Positions 13,694 through 25,608 of a DNA stretch of 64,000 bases are shown here, piece after piece. The translations under genes were made by a program, and so were the position numbers. The notes under the pieces are model-generated. The model had not been told where the DNA came from. It saw only the letters and a program-made list of their open reading frames with translations, and made no database searches. Every line of letters begins with the position of its first letter. Positions within the stretch are counted from its first letter, which is position 1. Origin of the DNA: Dryas octopetala. Lineage: Eukaryota > Streptophyta > Magnoliopsida > Rosales > Rosaceae. The DNA lies in contig OY992835.1 of NCBI GenBank assembly GCA_963921425.1, forward strand, positions 21,080,001 to 21,144,000, read 5' to 3'.

Positions 13694-14951
13694 TGTGCCC
13701 CTTCTACCACAGCCTCATTCTCCAAATCTTCATCTGGTTTGAGTATCCCACATTCAGTAGCTATAGCTCTTGCTGTGTGCACATTGTCGCCGGTTATCAT
13801 CTTAATGTTCACTCCAGCAGCTCTGCAAGCATCTACTGCTGTTCTGACTCCCGGCCTGCATGGATCCTTTAACCCCACAAGACCTAACAATGTCAGCCCA
13901 CTTTCTTCAAGCTTCTCATGAACTCGTCCATTCTCTTCTTCAGGAATTTTGTGGGCAAAGGCAATGCACCGCAGGCTTTTGGCTGCCATGTTCTGAATAA
14001 TTGACTCAACATGCATTCTTTCCTCATCATTTATGGCTCTCACTGCCCCACTTTGACCATAATAATTTGAGCACATGGCGAGTATCATCTCAGCAGCTCC
14101 TTTCCAGTGGGTTTCCGTAGCCTTTTCACCATTCCTCCTGATCAAAACACCGCTTCTCTTTTTCTGTGAATTGAAGGTTTCTACATGGATTATCTCACAG
14201 CCTTGTTTCACTTCATCAATATTCATACCCAAATCAAACACAGCCCAAGAAAGTATTGCTTTCTCAGTTGGGCTACCAGAAATCTCAGGGAGGGATGAAG
14301 AATTTGGTTTACAAACACTGCCAGTTGTGTTTAAACCAACAGCCTGTTGGAGCAATTGGAGAATGGTAGGTGCTATATCTGAGTGATTCTCTTCTGTCAT
14401 TACTTCTTTACCGAGCCAGAACTCTGTAACCTTCATCTCATTCAAAGTAAGAGTGCCTGTTTTGTCTGTGCAGATTGTTGTGGCTGACCCCATTGTCTCA
14501 CAAGCAGAGAGTTTTCGAACCAAAGCATTGTCCTTCATCATTTTCTTCATTGAATAAGCTAGAGTCAAAGTGACAGCCAGAGGCAGACCTTCAGGAATTG
14601 CCACAACAACAATCGTTATTGCTGCAGCTATAATACCAACAACCCCATTCATCACATCATCAAACTTCGTTTTACGGCCATTGAATTCCTTGTTTCCCAT
14701 GTCATCTGTGGTGTTTCCTGTGAAATAACGAATTAGAGAAACCACAAGAACAAGTAGAGCCACTGCCAAACCAACCTTTCCAATATATGAAGTCAACTTG
14801 TTGAGGCGAGTTTGTAATGGTGTCTCCTCATCCAAATCACGGCTTATTGAGCTCATCATCTCCCCCCACGCGGTGTTCATGCCCACAGATGTCACAAGCA
14901 TCAAACCAAATCCATCTGTTACCCTTGTTCCAGATAACAGAAAGAGATTGT
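13694..14951 (-). pseudogene. Captured fragment of an ACA-type plasma-membrane Ca2+-ATPase
   Basis: An uninterrupted minus-strand frame encodes the middle of a P2B calcium pump, most like the intronless ACA12/ACA13 class. It starts near NLFLLSGTRVTDGFG (actuator region). It continues through the membrane segment with the PEGLPLAVTLTLAYSMKKMM signature, the phosphorylation motif DKTGTLT, the nucleotide-binding KGAAEMIL motif and the MITGDNVHTARAIA block. It stops after VVEGAQFR. The N-terminal autoinhibitory region, first membrane helices, the GDGTNDAPAL hinge and all later helices are missing, so it cannot make a pump. The ORF runs on into the terminal repeat and adds eight foreign residues (ITTAFDSF) before a stop; its first ATG is at 14904. 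The frame is still open with no obvious damage, which suggests recent capture. As the parent class lacks introns, absence of introns says nothing about RNA involvement. Confidence 0.9.
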
Positions 14952-15066
14952 TTATAGGCTATCTCACCAAAATAAACCATGCTAACTCACCAAAATAAAG
15001 CATTAGTAATCTGCCAATTTGCAAGTATGAGAAAACCTGGGATAATGCACCATTTAGCTGTCAACA

Positions 15067-15292
15067 AGAATCACAACAGCCTTTGACTCCTTTTGACCCC
15101 CCAACTGACACATGCTAATATGGTGAAATGGCAGTTTTGCCCCTTACATAAACGTCCGTCCACTCCAAATAAACGGAAAGGACCAAAACAGAACTTGTTA
15201 TAAATTAAATGGACCAAAACCGAACTTAAAAAAGTTCGTGGACCAAAATTGAACTAGCTATATAATTAGTGGACCAAATCTGTAATTTCCTC
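15067..15292 (-). repeat. Right terminal inverted repeat of the Pack-MULE-like element
   Basis: 226 bp, inverted copy of 13464-13689 with two differences; followed by the target-site copy at 15293-15302. Confidence 0.93.
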
Positions 15293-15752
15293 TACCATTT
15301 CTGCATTTAATTAAAAACAAGGAAGAAAGCAAAGAGCCCAAGTTGAGATTGTGCCACATTCTTCCACAAAACCAAAGACAAGCCATCTGAATTCTGAACC
15401 CCTTTGAAGCAGATTCCCAGGAGAAATTGTATTTCATTCAGTGACATTTAATTAAAGACACAACATCAAAGCAAAAATTACAGGGCATAAAAATGTGATG
15501 CCCGAATTTGCAGTGTATCTAACCGCGTATATGGTAACAGTTAACAAATTTACATTGCTCACCTCCTACAACATCCTAATAGACAACAGAAACTCTCTTT
15601 ACTTGGTTGTTCCTTTACAGGAACACACACAAAGGCGGGGTTACAACAAATTCAGTTTGCTTCCCTAGGGGAACAGGAACGAAGAAGCCCCCCAACTAGG
15701 TTGTCTCACATTTTGCAGCTTAACCAGCTTGATCAGCTGGATACAGCATATG

Positions 15753-16575
15753 CTAATTGTCTTCCAATTTTAGAGAATTTAGCCGTCTAAATCTCTGATC
15801 AAGCTCTGCCATCACTGCTGGTTCTTGCTTTTTCCTTTGCTTTGATATATTGTTGGTTGTCATTGAACCTATCTTATCAAATGCCACCTGCATGCGTGTG
15901 AACACCAAATTAGAAGAAAATCGTTTTGACACCTTATATTCACAGATTGGGAAAAATAATGCACCTTCTCCAAATTCTGTTAACCCATGTCTCAGCAATC
16001 CATTTTAACATCAGTTATAAATTTATGATTGATCTGTTCTCAATTACTGGGTAATGATTCATGCCAAACGATTTACTTGCTAATTTTACATACATGTTAT
16101 GTCAAGTTTCCCTCTACTGCATCATTGATAAGAAAACAAAAAACAAAAATGGTGACTGCACAGAAATGTGTTACCGTCAATAACTCATCAGGATCAAATA
16201 GGTGATGAGTGGTTCTCTGCAGAACACTGATTACATCACCAACATGATGGGTTAGAAGCAACTGCTCTTCCTTCATCTGCAATAGAAAATCACAAAATCA
16301 ATCAAACTTCTCCTGTTCTAGTGTCTAATATTTCAACAGAACATTAAATGATTGATAGTCAAGAAGCAAGTGAATCTGCAAAAAGCAAAAAATTTAAAGG
16401 TCTTATTACCTTAAAGATTGCCAAAGCCACATGAAATAGAACTTTTGCCCCCTCATAGAAAAGGACATCCCAGACCCTTAGAGTAGTCTTTAAAAATAAA
16501 AAATAAAAAAAAAGAATGAGCCCCGTAAAAGTGTTAGTCCCAGGAACAACCTCAAATTAGTCACTATCTTTCTAT

Positions 16576-16611
<36 letters not shown>

Positions 16612-18806
16612 CAATTGCTTTAACCTCTGAAGGCAAGCTCTTCGAAAAGAGGCACAGAAACCACTCGGTGGCAACAAGGGAGACATCAAATTCCAATGTT
16701 TCCAAATGTGTCGCTATCCTGCATTTTTCTTCCAATTTTTAGAAGATACACAGGAGAAGGGAAAACATAAGACATTTCAGGCTAAGTCACCAAAAGGAAA
16801 ATACCTTGGGCACTTTTGAGCAAGGAAATCCTTGAAAACTCTTTGTTCAACATGGCATCCTGATAAATTATTTGTATAGCAGTCACTAACCAAGACATTT
16901 TCCAAGAGGACGGCTAGCATCCAAAATGCATCTTCCTCTGTTTTCATCACAAGCAATAACAATGCTGCAACATAATTTAAGCCCTGCACCAAGAAAGCCG
17001 AACCATTCCAGATAAGGAAGTAAACATCAGCAGTGAAAGATGAATTAACACGTATGAGATTAAGGCAAAGGAGAAACCATTGTGGTGCTTTAAATCAATT
17101 ATCTCGGAAAATACATGAAATAAGATATTCTCTACAGCAATTAGAGAGAAGTGGAGATGAACCCCCAAGCATTTTGTGATTGATAAATTTTTCCAGTCAA
17201 TCCTATTGAAATATTTTACAGGACAGCAGTATAACTCATACTTCAGTGGGGCACAAATAGGAGATAGTGAGATAAAGTGTTGCGATGGTTGGGGAAACAA
17301 CAGAAAGGTACTGTTTTTCTTTGATTAGTTACTACATTTGGGTAGAGCAGTTGGCAATTTCAAACGCAGGATATCTCTTTAGAGGAGAAGTGTGACTACT
17401 AGATTGATTCAACATGAAGAATACAAAACATTGCTGCTTAACGATTGGATTTGAAAAAGAAAAATAGAACAAAAAAAGAGGGGAGGGAGGATATCATTTA
17501 AATGTATTTTATTTGTGTAGATTAAAGGTAAGATAAGGAGGGAAAAACGGAGGGATGGGCAGAATCTGAACCAAAATCACTTGTAAAACTTACATCTGTG
17601 AAAATGTTTGAGGATATATCTCTTGAAACACAATATGATTGAAAAAAGTAGAATTTTGAACATGCTTCAATTTTTGGAACAAGATTAATGTCTGGGCCAT
17701 GAAACATACAACAGAAGTATTTCCTAATAATATCAGTTTGTAACATTATAAAATGCTTTGCACATTCATGCCCATGATAGTTAGATAACTTTAAGAGTGG
17801 CTCATGCATATTATGAAAAGGTACAGCAGACTGACCTGACAATAGCCAACCTCAGAATCGCGGAAAGAATACCCAACAAGGACACGTCGGAGAGCAGCAT
17901 GACCCTCTGGAGTGTCTAACCATGGGTGACCAGGGAAGGTACGGGGCAGGTCCTGCACATAAAGTTAAGGAATGAATTGCAAGAAGTGGTGGGAATATAA
18001 TGGCAATCCAGATATAGCCTATCAGGAAAAAGTAATGGAAGATTTTCCCAATGGATTTGTATAAGCAGAGAGCAAAATGCTAAAACTAGAAATTTCCAAA
18101 TTATTACCATGAATCACAAGATCAGCCACAAAAGAGAACTAATATTCTAGCATAAGGCTAATGTTTTCCTAAATCCATCCTGCTAATTACTTAATTCTCA
18201 AAAGGAAGCTAAACCCAAGAAGATCATACATATATAAATCCAAATTCCTTGATCAAAAGTTAGGCAAGATCCTACATTTGCCACAACCATAATTGCAATC
18301 CAAAGAGAGGCAAAGGAACTCACATGATCAATCTGCTTTGTGGCAGCTGTGACCTTGCCCTCCACTGCCTTTGTCAAATCATTGTAATAGCTCTCCGGAA
18401 CCGTGGACTTCTTCTTGGCTGCCCCAGATAAAGAAAACCACACCTTAGGCCGGAGAACAGGCGGAATTCCCTTCCTAATCAACCTCTTCAAAGTAATGGC
18501 ATTGGCCAAAGCTGAAAACTTGAGCGAGGATTTAAGGGCAATCCCTTCAGAAATGGAAGGCTGCAAGTACCAATTTGCACCTTTGTTGGCCTCCAATGAC
18601 CACCAAACCCTTCCTTGTTGCCTCACCTTCTCTCTCACCTCATTCAACACATTAACATCATCCACATTCCCTTCTACTGTGAACCCATAAAGGTCTTGGA
18701 ACTTTACAGTAAGATTAGCCCTCTTGGCATGGATGCTGGGTCTCAAGATTGGTATTTGTGATTGTATTTCAAAGGAAAGCTCTCTTTTGTGCCGAGTTCC
18801 ATACAT
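15753..18806 (-). CDS. TBC-domain Rab GTPase-activating protein
   Basis: Seven coding exons on the minus strand (18806-18324, 17952-17836, 16983-16805, 16718-16625, 16487-16410, 16276-16175, 15887-15753) join in frame to 395 aa. TBC proteins switch off Rab/Ypt GTPases on endomembranes by supplying an arginine and a glutamine finger. Both are visible: IDHDLPRTF gives the IxxDxxR motif (Arg about 165) and EVGYCQGLNY gives YxQ (Gln about 200). RKGIPPVLRPKVW near residues 111-123 opens the TBC domain, which runs to about residue 350 and ends with the VWDVLFYEGAKVLF and DDVISVLQ-like helical blocks. A conserved N-terminal domain (RANLTVKFQDLYGFTV) precedes it. The target Rab is not predictable. 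A GA microsatellite lies in intron 4 and another in the leader. The 3' UTR borders the Pack-MULE-like element. Confidence 0.93.
16578..16609. repeat. (GA)n microsatellite in a TBC-gene intron
   Basis: Pure GA run of 32 bases, 16 bases from the donor of the exon at 16718-16625. Confidence 0.9.
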
Positions 18807-18852
18807 TTCTTGGGTTATGGTGATAGATCAAGAAGAAGAAAGGGAAAGGAAG

Positions 18853-18855
<3 letters not shown>

Positions 18856-18893
<38 letters not shown>
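18856..18893. repeat. (GA)n microsatellite upstream of the TBC gene start
   Basis: About 38 bases of GA, i.e. CT on the sense strand of the TBC gene, 50 bases upstream of its ATG. Probably within its 5' UTR. Confidence 0.9.
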
Positions 18894-18896
<3 letters not shown>

Positions 18897-21800
18897 TATG
18901 TGGTGAGAGGTCCTTGTCAAACAAGAAAAACCCACCAGCTAGAAACCATGAAGTTTCTATATTGTAGCCTGAAAAGCTTGAAATTGAACAGGACTGAAGG
19001 AGAGGCTGCAAAGTCTCTGCTTTCTTCAACTGGGTTCCTACAGATTTGATGATAGATGAGTCAGGCACAAGATAGATCACCAACAACTTACATTTGTGAT
19101 GTCCATGAAAGTCCCTTTTGTGCCATTAATATACTCTAGCCAACAAAAAAATTTCTTTTTTTTCTTTTTTACTTGTGGGCTTTTTTTGTAAAAAAATAAA
19201 ATATTTTCAAACAAAAAAAAAAACCCAGAAAAACAAATGAAGTGGGAAAAGAAAAAACACCCAGAAAACAGATATTTCCAGCAATGTAAATCCAGAGAGA
19301 AAACGAGGAAAGAAAGTGAGTACCTGAAATGGGGTTTGATTCAAAGAATATTCTAATTTAAGAATAAAAGGATGGAGGATTAAGAAAAGTGGGTTACAAA
19401 GATCAGCAAAGTCCGAATTTTGGGGGATAATTTAAGCTTGCAATTAGAGGGCACAACAGAAAATTGGATGGTCTGAACTGGGCTCTGCTTCCCTGGTCAA
19501 CAAAGAGAAAATAGTGAAGTAGGAAGAGGTCCAATTTGTAAAACAAATTAGTTTTGTGGGTATTCTGCGTTCAAACTTATTTCTATAAATATATTTTTGG
19601 AACGCTATTGGAGGCTTGGAGCGAGTAGGTACTAGGTACTGAAAAGAAACACACATTCACACTGTACAGAAATAAATTAGTTTTCTTTTTGCTGTTTTCT
19701 GTTTTTTTTGTTATTTTTTGTTTTTGAGAGAGTTTTAGTTATTCCCGCACAAAAAAAAAAAAGAGAGTTTTAGTTACAAATAAATAAAAATAAAATAAAA
19801 AGAGAAACATAGGAGGAAAAATTCATGCATTTGGTTCTTGGTTTTTTGTTTTTTTAGACATGGATTTGCCTTCAATGTTGAATGTCCTACACATTTGACT
19901 TTTTCTCTTTTTCTTCATCTTACTTTGTTACTTTTATTAATCACAATCTTAAATACCTCCATCTAAAAGCAGAAACTTTTCTAAAAGCAAATTAAAATCT
20001 GAATTTAAAAAGAAAAACTCAAAGAATAAGTCAATAGGATTGGAGCAAGGTTTAAGTTACCTCATTTACATCCAAACAAGTAGTTGAGTTCAAGATTGAG
20101 GACAAAAACAGTCGACATGGTTGGGAACTTGGGAGTTGGGAAGGGCATATCCGTAATTAAACAGCGAAGATGGGGGCATTTTCAGGCAGTGTCATCTAAC
20201 TGTTTCATGGCCCGCGAAATGATTGCCCGAAGTGCTGGGGAGCTGGCATTTGTGGGACCTACTAAAAGTGGGCCACTTCCCTTTGAGCGCGCCAAAAACG
20301 AAGGGTGTTATCACGTGCCGGTGTCTTATATAATGATCTGTGTTATCTGACGTGTTCGGACATGGCACTCTTATCTTGCATACGAACGATCCACACGTGT
20401 GCCGATGCAGTTGCATGGATTCGGAGTAGGGACCAAAGCACAGGATCCTTGCTCTTTGCAACCCAAATTTAGCATCACCATATCAGGACATGTGTATGTG
20501 TTTAGTGCTGGGCTGGCTTGCATTGTTACAAATACAAGAGCTTTGGGCCGGTTTACGGTGGGTCCCAATGCTGCGGTTTATTACTCGTTTTATTCGATAA
20601 ATAGCTTTTTTTTTTGGCCTGCGATAAATTAGTATTTTTTTTTTTTTTTCAACCATGACAATCAAACATCTTCAATTACACGTGCTATCACCTACTTCTT
20701 TCCTTCACTACAAAGACAAAAACTAGTGTTGCCTAAGAAAAGTCGCCATCTCAGCAATGTATTATGTAGTAGTACAAATGTACAATGCAACACATACTCA
20801 ATTAAATAGATATCAATGATACAGGGCATGACCTATTGTGGGTATGATTGCTTTGCTAGCTACCACCAGTGAAGGCTGAAGCATACTAGAAAGTGATCAT
20901 GATGCAACCCAATGATCATTAGCATCATAAATAACACTTTGGTTTGCTTTCTCATGAAGGAAGATTAATGCATACAAACTCTTGTTTTAGATGATTTAAT
21001 ATATCCCTTGCATGTTGTTGCAGTTAGATGATCCATCCCCTCATAAATAACACTAGCTAGTACTCATTCTGTAAAGAAAATTGTGAACACTTTGCTTTTA
21101 TCTCAAAGATTTTCAAAGAAAGAGAGTTTGCCAAATTTTTGGTTAAGTTTTCAAAGCAAGATGCCAAGTTTTTCCACTCTGCTTTTTGACATTGGGTTTT
21201 GCTTTCTTGGGAACAAAGATTGCATGTATGCTAAGTTACAAACTCTGCTTTTAGATCAATCATCCACACTCTACCATCTCTTTTGTAACATATAATCATT
21301 TTTAAATCTAGGATTTACTACTTTACCATCCTATATTGTTGGACAACAAATCAGTGTGAGCCGACTAGTAACTATGGTCCAGCATCAATATCTTTTTTTC
21401 CAACTTAACCACTTAAATCCAATTGAGTTTGGTCAAGTCTAATAAACTCATTAAGTGTGAGATTTTATCTCAAAAAATTTCAAAAATATAAGTAGTGAAT
21501 TACTTAACTTATTTATCCGAAATTATTATGTCACCTTTCTAAGGTGAAATTAATTCATCACCTATGACTTATGTTAAGCCACATCTCAATGCTAATTTAG
21601 TTAAATTTCATATGGATGCAATTCTAAATTACAATATTAATTCTTGTAATGATAATTGTGAAAATTTTGCATCTTTATGAAAGACTTCCAATGTAGGGTG
21701 TCAAAAAGAGGTAATGGTTTTCTTTTTGGTTAATAGGTAAATGGTAATTTCTCTTAAATAATCTTTTCCCAGATAATCTCTATCTTCTCAAATATCAATG

Positions 21801-22777
21801 CAAGCCAAATATGAAACAATATTAATAATTCTATTCTATTGACCTGGCAAGTGGTAATTTAATTAGGAGCATCTGAACGTGACCAAGTGTATGACAGCCC
21901 TTTATCGCCAAATATGGTCCAAGACATTACCCTTTTTATTTGCAAATCGAATTGAGAAAAATATCAAAAAGAGCTATTTTTTAAAGGGTACGTGAGCCCA
22001 CGACCCTACCATGTAATGTTTGTTATGAACATTAGTTTATAGATAGTATCTACTACGTACTGTGCACTAATTAATTAGTTAATACAACTTTGTGTACGTG
22101 GTGTTGTCCCCAGCCCAATTCAAACAAATTTAAGTTGTTCAACCGCTCTTGATTTCACTTCTAAGCGTATGCTTCATTCGATTGAATTGAAACTTGGTCT
22201 ACTTCCAAAATTTAGTCTTACAGAAAACTAGTAGTTGACAATGGGTACTAGATTAATTAATTTAATTGACATTAGAAAATAAATATTGAACGGTTCTATG
22301 ATTTTTATCATCTCTTTTATTTTATTAGGAAAAAAACTTATTACGTGTTCCATTTACAACAACTAACAATGCATTTCCCATATCCATTACAATTTACTTC
22401 ATATGACTAGCACAGACCCAATAAATGTGAGAGACAGTTTATACCACGAGTGTAGCGATCTTTTTGGCAGTGTCTTCAACCCATTTATCTGTCTAATCAT
22501 CACCTTTTAATTTTTCTTTTGAAAAAATTGTATTACTTCGATCAACAACATACCAGAATCTAAAATTATTTGTCTTACTTTTCTAACTATAGTACTGGTC
22601 TCCAACTACCTATTGCTTTAATCATATTCATCTTCACAATTTTATAAGAGTACCCAAACTCAAATCTCTCATTTCAGAATTTTTTTTTTAATGATTAGTA
22701 GTAAAATAAAAAGAAAAATGTTTAATGACCTATCTATTTTTTCCCAACTTTTGTTTTCCAACTTAGAGTCGTCTTAC
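18894..22777. other. Upstream region of the TBC gene and gene-free spacer
   Basis: 19.1-19.4 kb is A-rich and may hold a leader exon of the TBC gene: the minus strand reads CATTTCAG then GTACTCAC near 19320-19330. A less AT-rich block at 20.08-20.57 kb has several ACGT cores (CACGTGCC, CACACGTGTG) but no convincing reading frame. 20.6-22.78 kb is AT-rich DNA with no recognisable gene. Confidence 0.45.
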
Positions 22778-22780
22778 TTA

Positions 22781-23104
22781 GAGCATGTGCATTAGTTTTA
22801 GCTATAGCTTTTAATTAAAACCACAAACTTGTACATTAGTAAATGTTATAACTAAAACTCATTTATATATTTAGCTTTTATCTTTTAGTTTTCAGCATGA
22901 GATCTAACTGTAGGACATTCTCCAATCAGCATGCGCTATATCCTCAATTTCTCTCTCCTATTGACAACATCTGTGCACATGGAATCCAGCCTTTTTTTTA
23001 CTTTTGAGCTTGCAATAGTTAAATTTTTAACCATTGCAATTTTAATAGCTTAGCTAAATGCTAACCAACGTAGATGATTTTTGAGCTAACCAAGGCACAT
23101 GCTC
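22781..23104. mobile_element. Tourist/Harbinger-like MITE
   Basis: A 324-bp element begins GAGCATGTGC and ends GCACATGCTC, flanked by TTA on both sides (22778-22780 and 23105-23107). Short GAGCAT-type termini, a 3-bp TTA duplication, AT-rich interior and no coding capacity fit a PIF/Harbinger (Tourist) MITE. Confidence 0.75.
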
Positions 23105-23319
23105 TTACACAACATTAATTCATTCGAAAAAAAAAAGAAAAAAAAAAAAAAGAAGAATGAATGTATTAATGTTATGTGAATTAGAAATAAATAGTTTGAA
23201 AAGATGTTGGAGGAAATAACATCCTCCAATAAACAATTTCAAGGCTCTATTAGACTATGACCTTGGCTTTCCTAAAATTGCATCGGGTCTACATTCTCTT
23301 TTGAAACTGTTATTGGGCG

Positions 23320-23480
23320 TGGGTACGTTAAGGAACAAGCCCATGCAATTGTTCACATTGGTAACGGGACATAAATTGGGTCATCTATATGAGGTCCAAA
23401 AGCTGCTTACTAAAGACTTTATCTGCTTGGACTAGTTATTGGGCTCGCCTTCATTATTAGATTCAAGATAGTAATATTGG
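23320..23480 (+). repeat. Imperfect direct repeat, copy 1
   Basis: Shares TCATCTATATGAGGTC followed by AAAAGCTGCTT and similar sequence down to GGAAA with a second copy at about 23690-23850. No gene recognised between the copies. Confidence 0.6.
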
Positions 23481-23689
23481 AAAAGCTTGTACGCTTTTGT
23501 TGCTTGTGATGCAAGTTTTCCTTTTGGTTGTTATAATATTGATCTGTTAGTTCTTCCTAGCTCTATCAAGTTTGAGTTTGACCTACAGTCAGCCGCCATG
23601 AGAGGTGGTGTTACAAATACTATTGATGATCATCACTCAAAAACGATTGAAAAGGTCATCAGTATCATCAGCACCTGATATTGTTATGG

Positions 23690-23850
23690 GCCGAACAAGT
23701 TTGTAACTGTTAGTACATGGGTAATGAGACCTAAATTTGATCATCTATATGAGGTCTAAAAGCTGCTTTACTAGAGACTTTTTCTGCTTGAACAAGTTAT
23801 TTGGGCTCACCCATATTATTAGATTTACGAATAGGAATTAATTGGAAATC
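23690..23850 (+). repeat. Imperfect direct repeat, copy 2
   Basis: Second copy of the repeat at 23320-23480, about 370 bp downstream, with small indels and substitutions. Confidence 0.6.
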
Positions 23851-24540
23851 AAGTGGAGTCAAACTTATTATGGTTCCCAACAGGAAGCAAAGGTTTGTAT
23901 GTGATCAAGAGTGGCACCAGATAGAGAACAAACACAATGCCTATCGTTACCTTCCCAATCTCTCTGCTCTCCTTCCATCTTCCTTCTTCTCATATTCGAA
24001 TTCGCCAACAATGTTTCATTTTTGTTTGTTATCTTTAAATTTCAGTTCTCTCAGTCTCAGTCAGTCTCCTTCGATTTATATATGTTTCTCATCTAACAGT
24101 TAGTCTTCTTTTGTTTTATTTTTATTTTTAATTACAGATATCAGATTAATTGTTGTTTAATAAGTTCACTGGATTGAGGGATTTCTGTGTTAATTTCTAG
24201 CGTAAGGTAAGTTTAATCACTTCTCTGCATTCGGATTTCGGATTTTCTGTTAAATGAATAAATTGTTAATTTCTGTTATATGCATAAATAAACCCGATTA
24301 CTAAGTTCTAAATCGTTGAGGAAAATGCTAATTGTCCCAAACATTTTTTCCATACTTGTAGTTCCCAACTGATGTGGCATAAGTTATTTGATATGGTTTA
24401 CTTTTTTGTTTTTTTGTTTTTTAATTTTGTCTTATAGAGCCAACTGCAATGGTTAAGAGTGTTAAGATAAATAGCATTTTCCAATGGTTAAATAGTTAAT
24501 TAAAACTGTTGGCCAAAAAAAAAAATAGTTAATTAAAACT

Positions 24541-25288
24541 GATCAGTATCCTCGCAGCAAATGCAGGCGTGTGTGCAAATCTTGGCGTTGTTTACTCTCA
24601 GACCCCAAGTTCACCAAATACCTATTTTCAGGAACACCCACTTGCCTTTTACTCCATGTTTGGAATGACAGAGCCTCCCACCACTTCCGCTTGGTTGACC
24701 TTTACAAGGCCTCAAACCCAAACCCAAATGATATCAAACTTAAGGAGTTTTCCGTAGCTTCTGGTGTAAGAGTTGTGGGTTCATGCAATGGTTTACTATG
24801 CCTGGTGGATCTGCGTACAAACGATGGCTTTTTTTATATATCCAACCCCATTATTACTGGTGAGTCTTTAGCTCTTCCAAGACCTAATAAGATTATTAGT
24901 CTTCATTCCTTTAGTTCTGGGTTTGGTTATTGTCCTATCTTTGATGTATACAAAGTGGTTGTAATTACCACTCCAAGCGAAGGATTTGAATCTGAAGAAG
25001 AAGGAGAGATCATGGTTTTAACTGTTGGCTCTCAGATATGGAAAAGCATTGGGAATTGTGTATACCCTTATCTTGGGGGTATATGTAAATCATATGGGAC
25101 TTACCTTAATGGCTTTCTTCATTGGACTGCTCTATGTAGTAAGAGTGGTGCCTTCATATGTGCCTTTGACATTGGTAGCGAGCGTTTCCAACAGTTTCCA
25201 CTACCGCCTTGTCCTTTGGAACAATCTTTTTACAATCATTCAAATGAATTTTTGCGAAAACATTTTTTTAGACTTGGAGTCTTGAGAA
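24541..25288 (+). pseudogene. F-box protein relic with FBA-type domain, truncated at both ends
   Basis: A continuous frame of about 240 codons encodes the tail of an F-box motif (RRVCKSWRCLLSDPKFTKYL) and most of an F-box-associated domain: SCNGLLCLVDL, FYISNPIITGESLALPRP, FGYCPIFDVYKVV, TYLNGFLHWTAL and FDIGSERFQQFPLPPC. Such proteins are substrate receptors of SCF ubiquitin ligases. The first two-thirds of the F-box (the LPxxLLxxILxRL part) is missing: the bases before CRRVC only encode a short ISIL-like scrap in another frame. At the other end, right after RLGVLR where the family continues, the sequence switches to a piece of TAF6 on the opposite strand. The surviving part has no internal stop, so decay is recent or a shortened protein is made. 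I call it a pseudogene because both ends are lost. Confidence 0.8.
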
Positions 25289-25608
25289 ATGAATTACCAC
25301 CTCATCAGCTATAAAGCATGTGAAATAAGGAACTAATGGATGAAGTCCTGAATCAGAGGCTGCTTCCTTAAAAAGAACCAAATTAGACCTACTCACAACA
25401 AGCTCAGTGAATTTTTCAAAATATAGCTGCAAAGGCAACAAAAAGAAAAGAAAAAAAAAAAAAAAAAAGGTAAACAAGCTCCGTAGATGATATGTGCTTA
25501 CGGTAGTTTAATGTCAACAGGAAGTCCATCATCCTTTTGTTTCATACTTTTTGCCATCAGAAGGAGCTGCAAGTAATATAGACAAAGCACAAAAATTCAG
25601 TAAGTAAT
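25289..25608 (-). pseudogene. Fragment of TAF6 copied into the F-box relic
   Basis: Closely resembles 62627-62990 of the resident TAF6 gene in the same orientation, exon and intron sequence alike. It contains part of the exon encoding [20 protein letters not shown] and [14 protein letters not shown], the intron between, and the exon encoding [18 protein letters not shown]. It has a deletion removing part of the LVSLAT region, single-base changes, a frameshift in the KKYEQK region, a shortened intron and an expanded A-tract. The presence of intron sequence rules out a processed copy; it is a DNA-level duplication. Confidence 0.88.

Larger units (their letters stand above)
13464..15292. mobile_element. 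Pack-MULE-like element carrying a calcium-ATPase fragment
   Basis: A 1,829-bp element is bounded by 226-bp inverted repeats that I aligned base by base: no gaps and two mismatches. The termini read GAGGAAATT. The bases just outside are TACCATTTAT (13454-13463) on the left and TACCATTTCT (15293-15302) on the right, a 10-bp target-site duplication with one mismatch. Long terminal inverted repeats plus a 9-11-bp duplication are the signature of Mutator-like elements. The inside contains no transposase; instead it holds a minus-strand fragment of an ACA-type calcium pump. Non-autonomous Mutator-like elements with captured gene fragments are called Pack-MULEs. The superfamily call is inferred from structure only. 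Confidence 0.85.

Noticed and set aside
13643-14386. Plus-strand frames within the Pack-MULE-like element
   Set aside because: Antisense shadows of the Ca2+-ATPase fragment.
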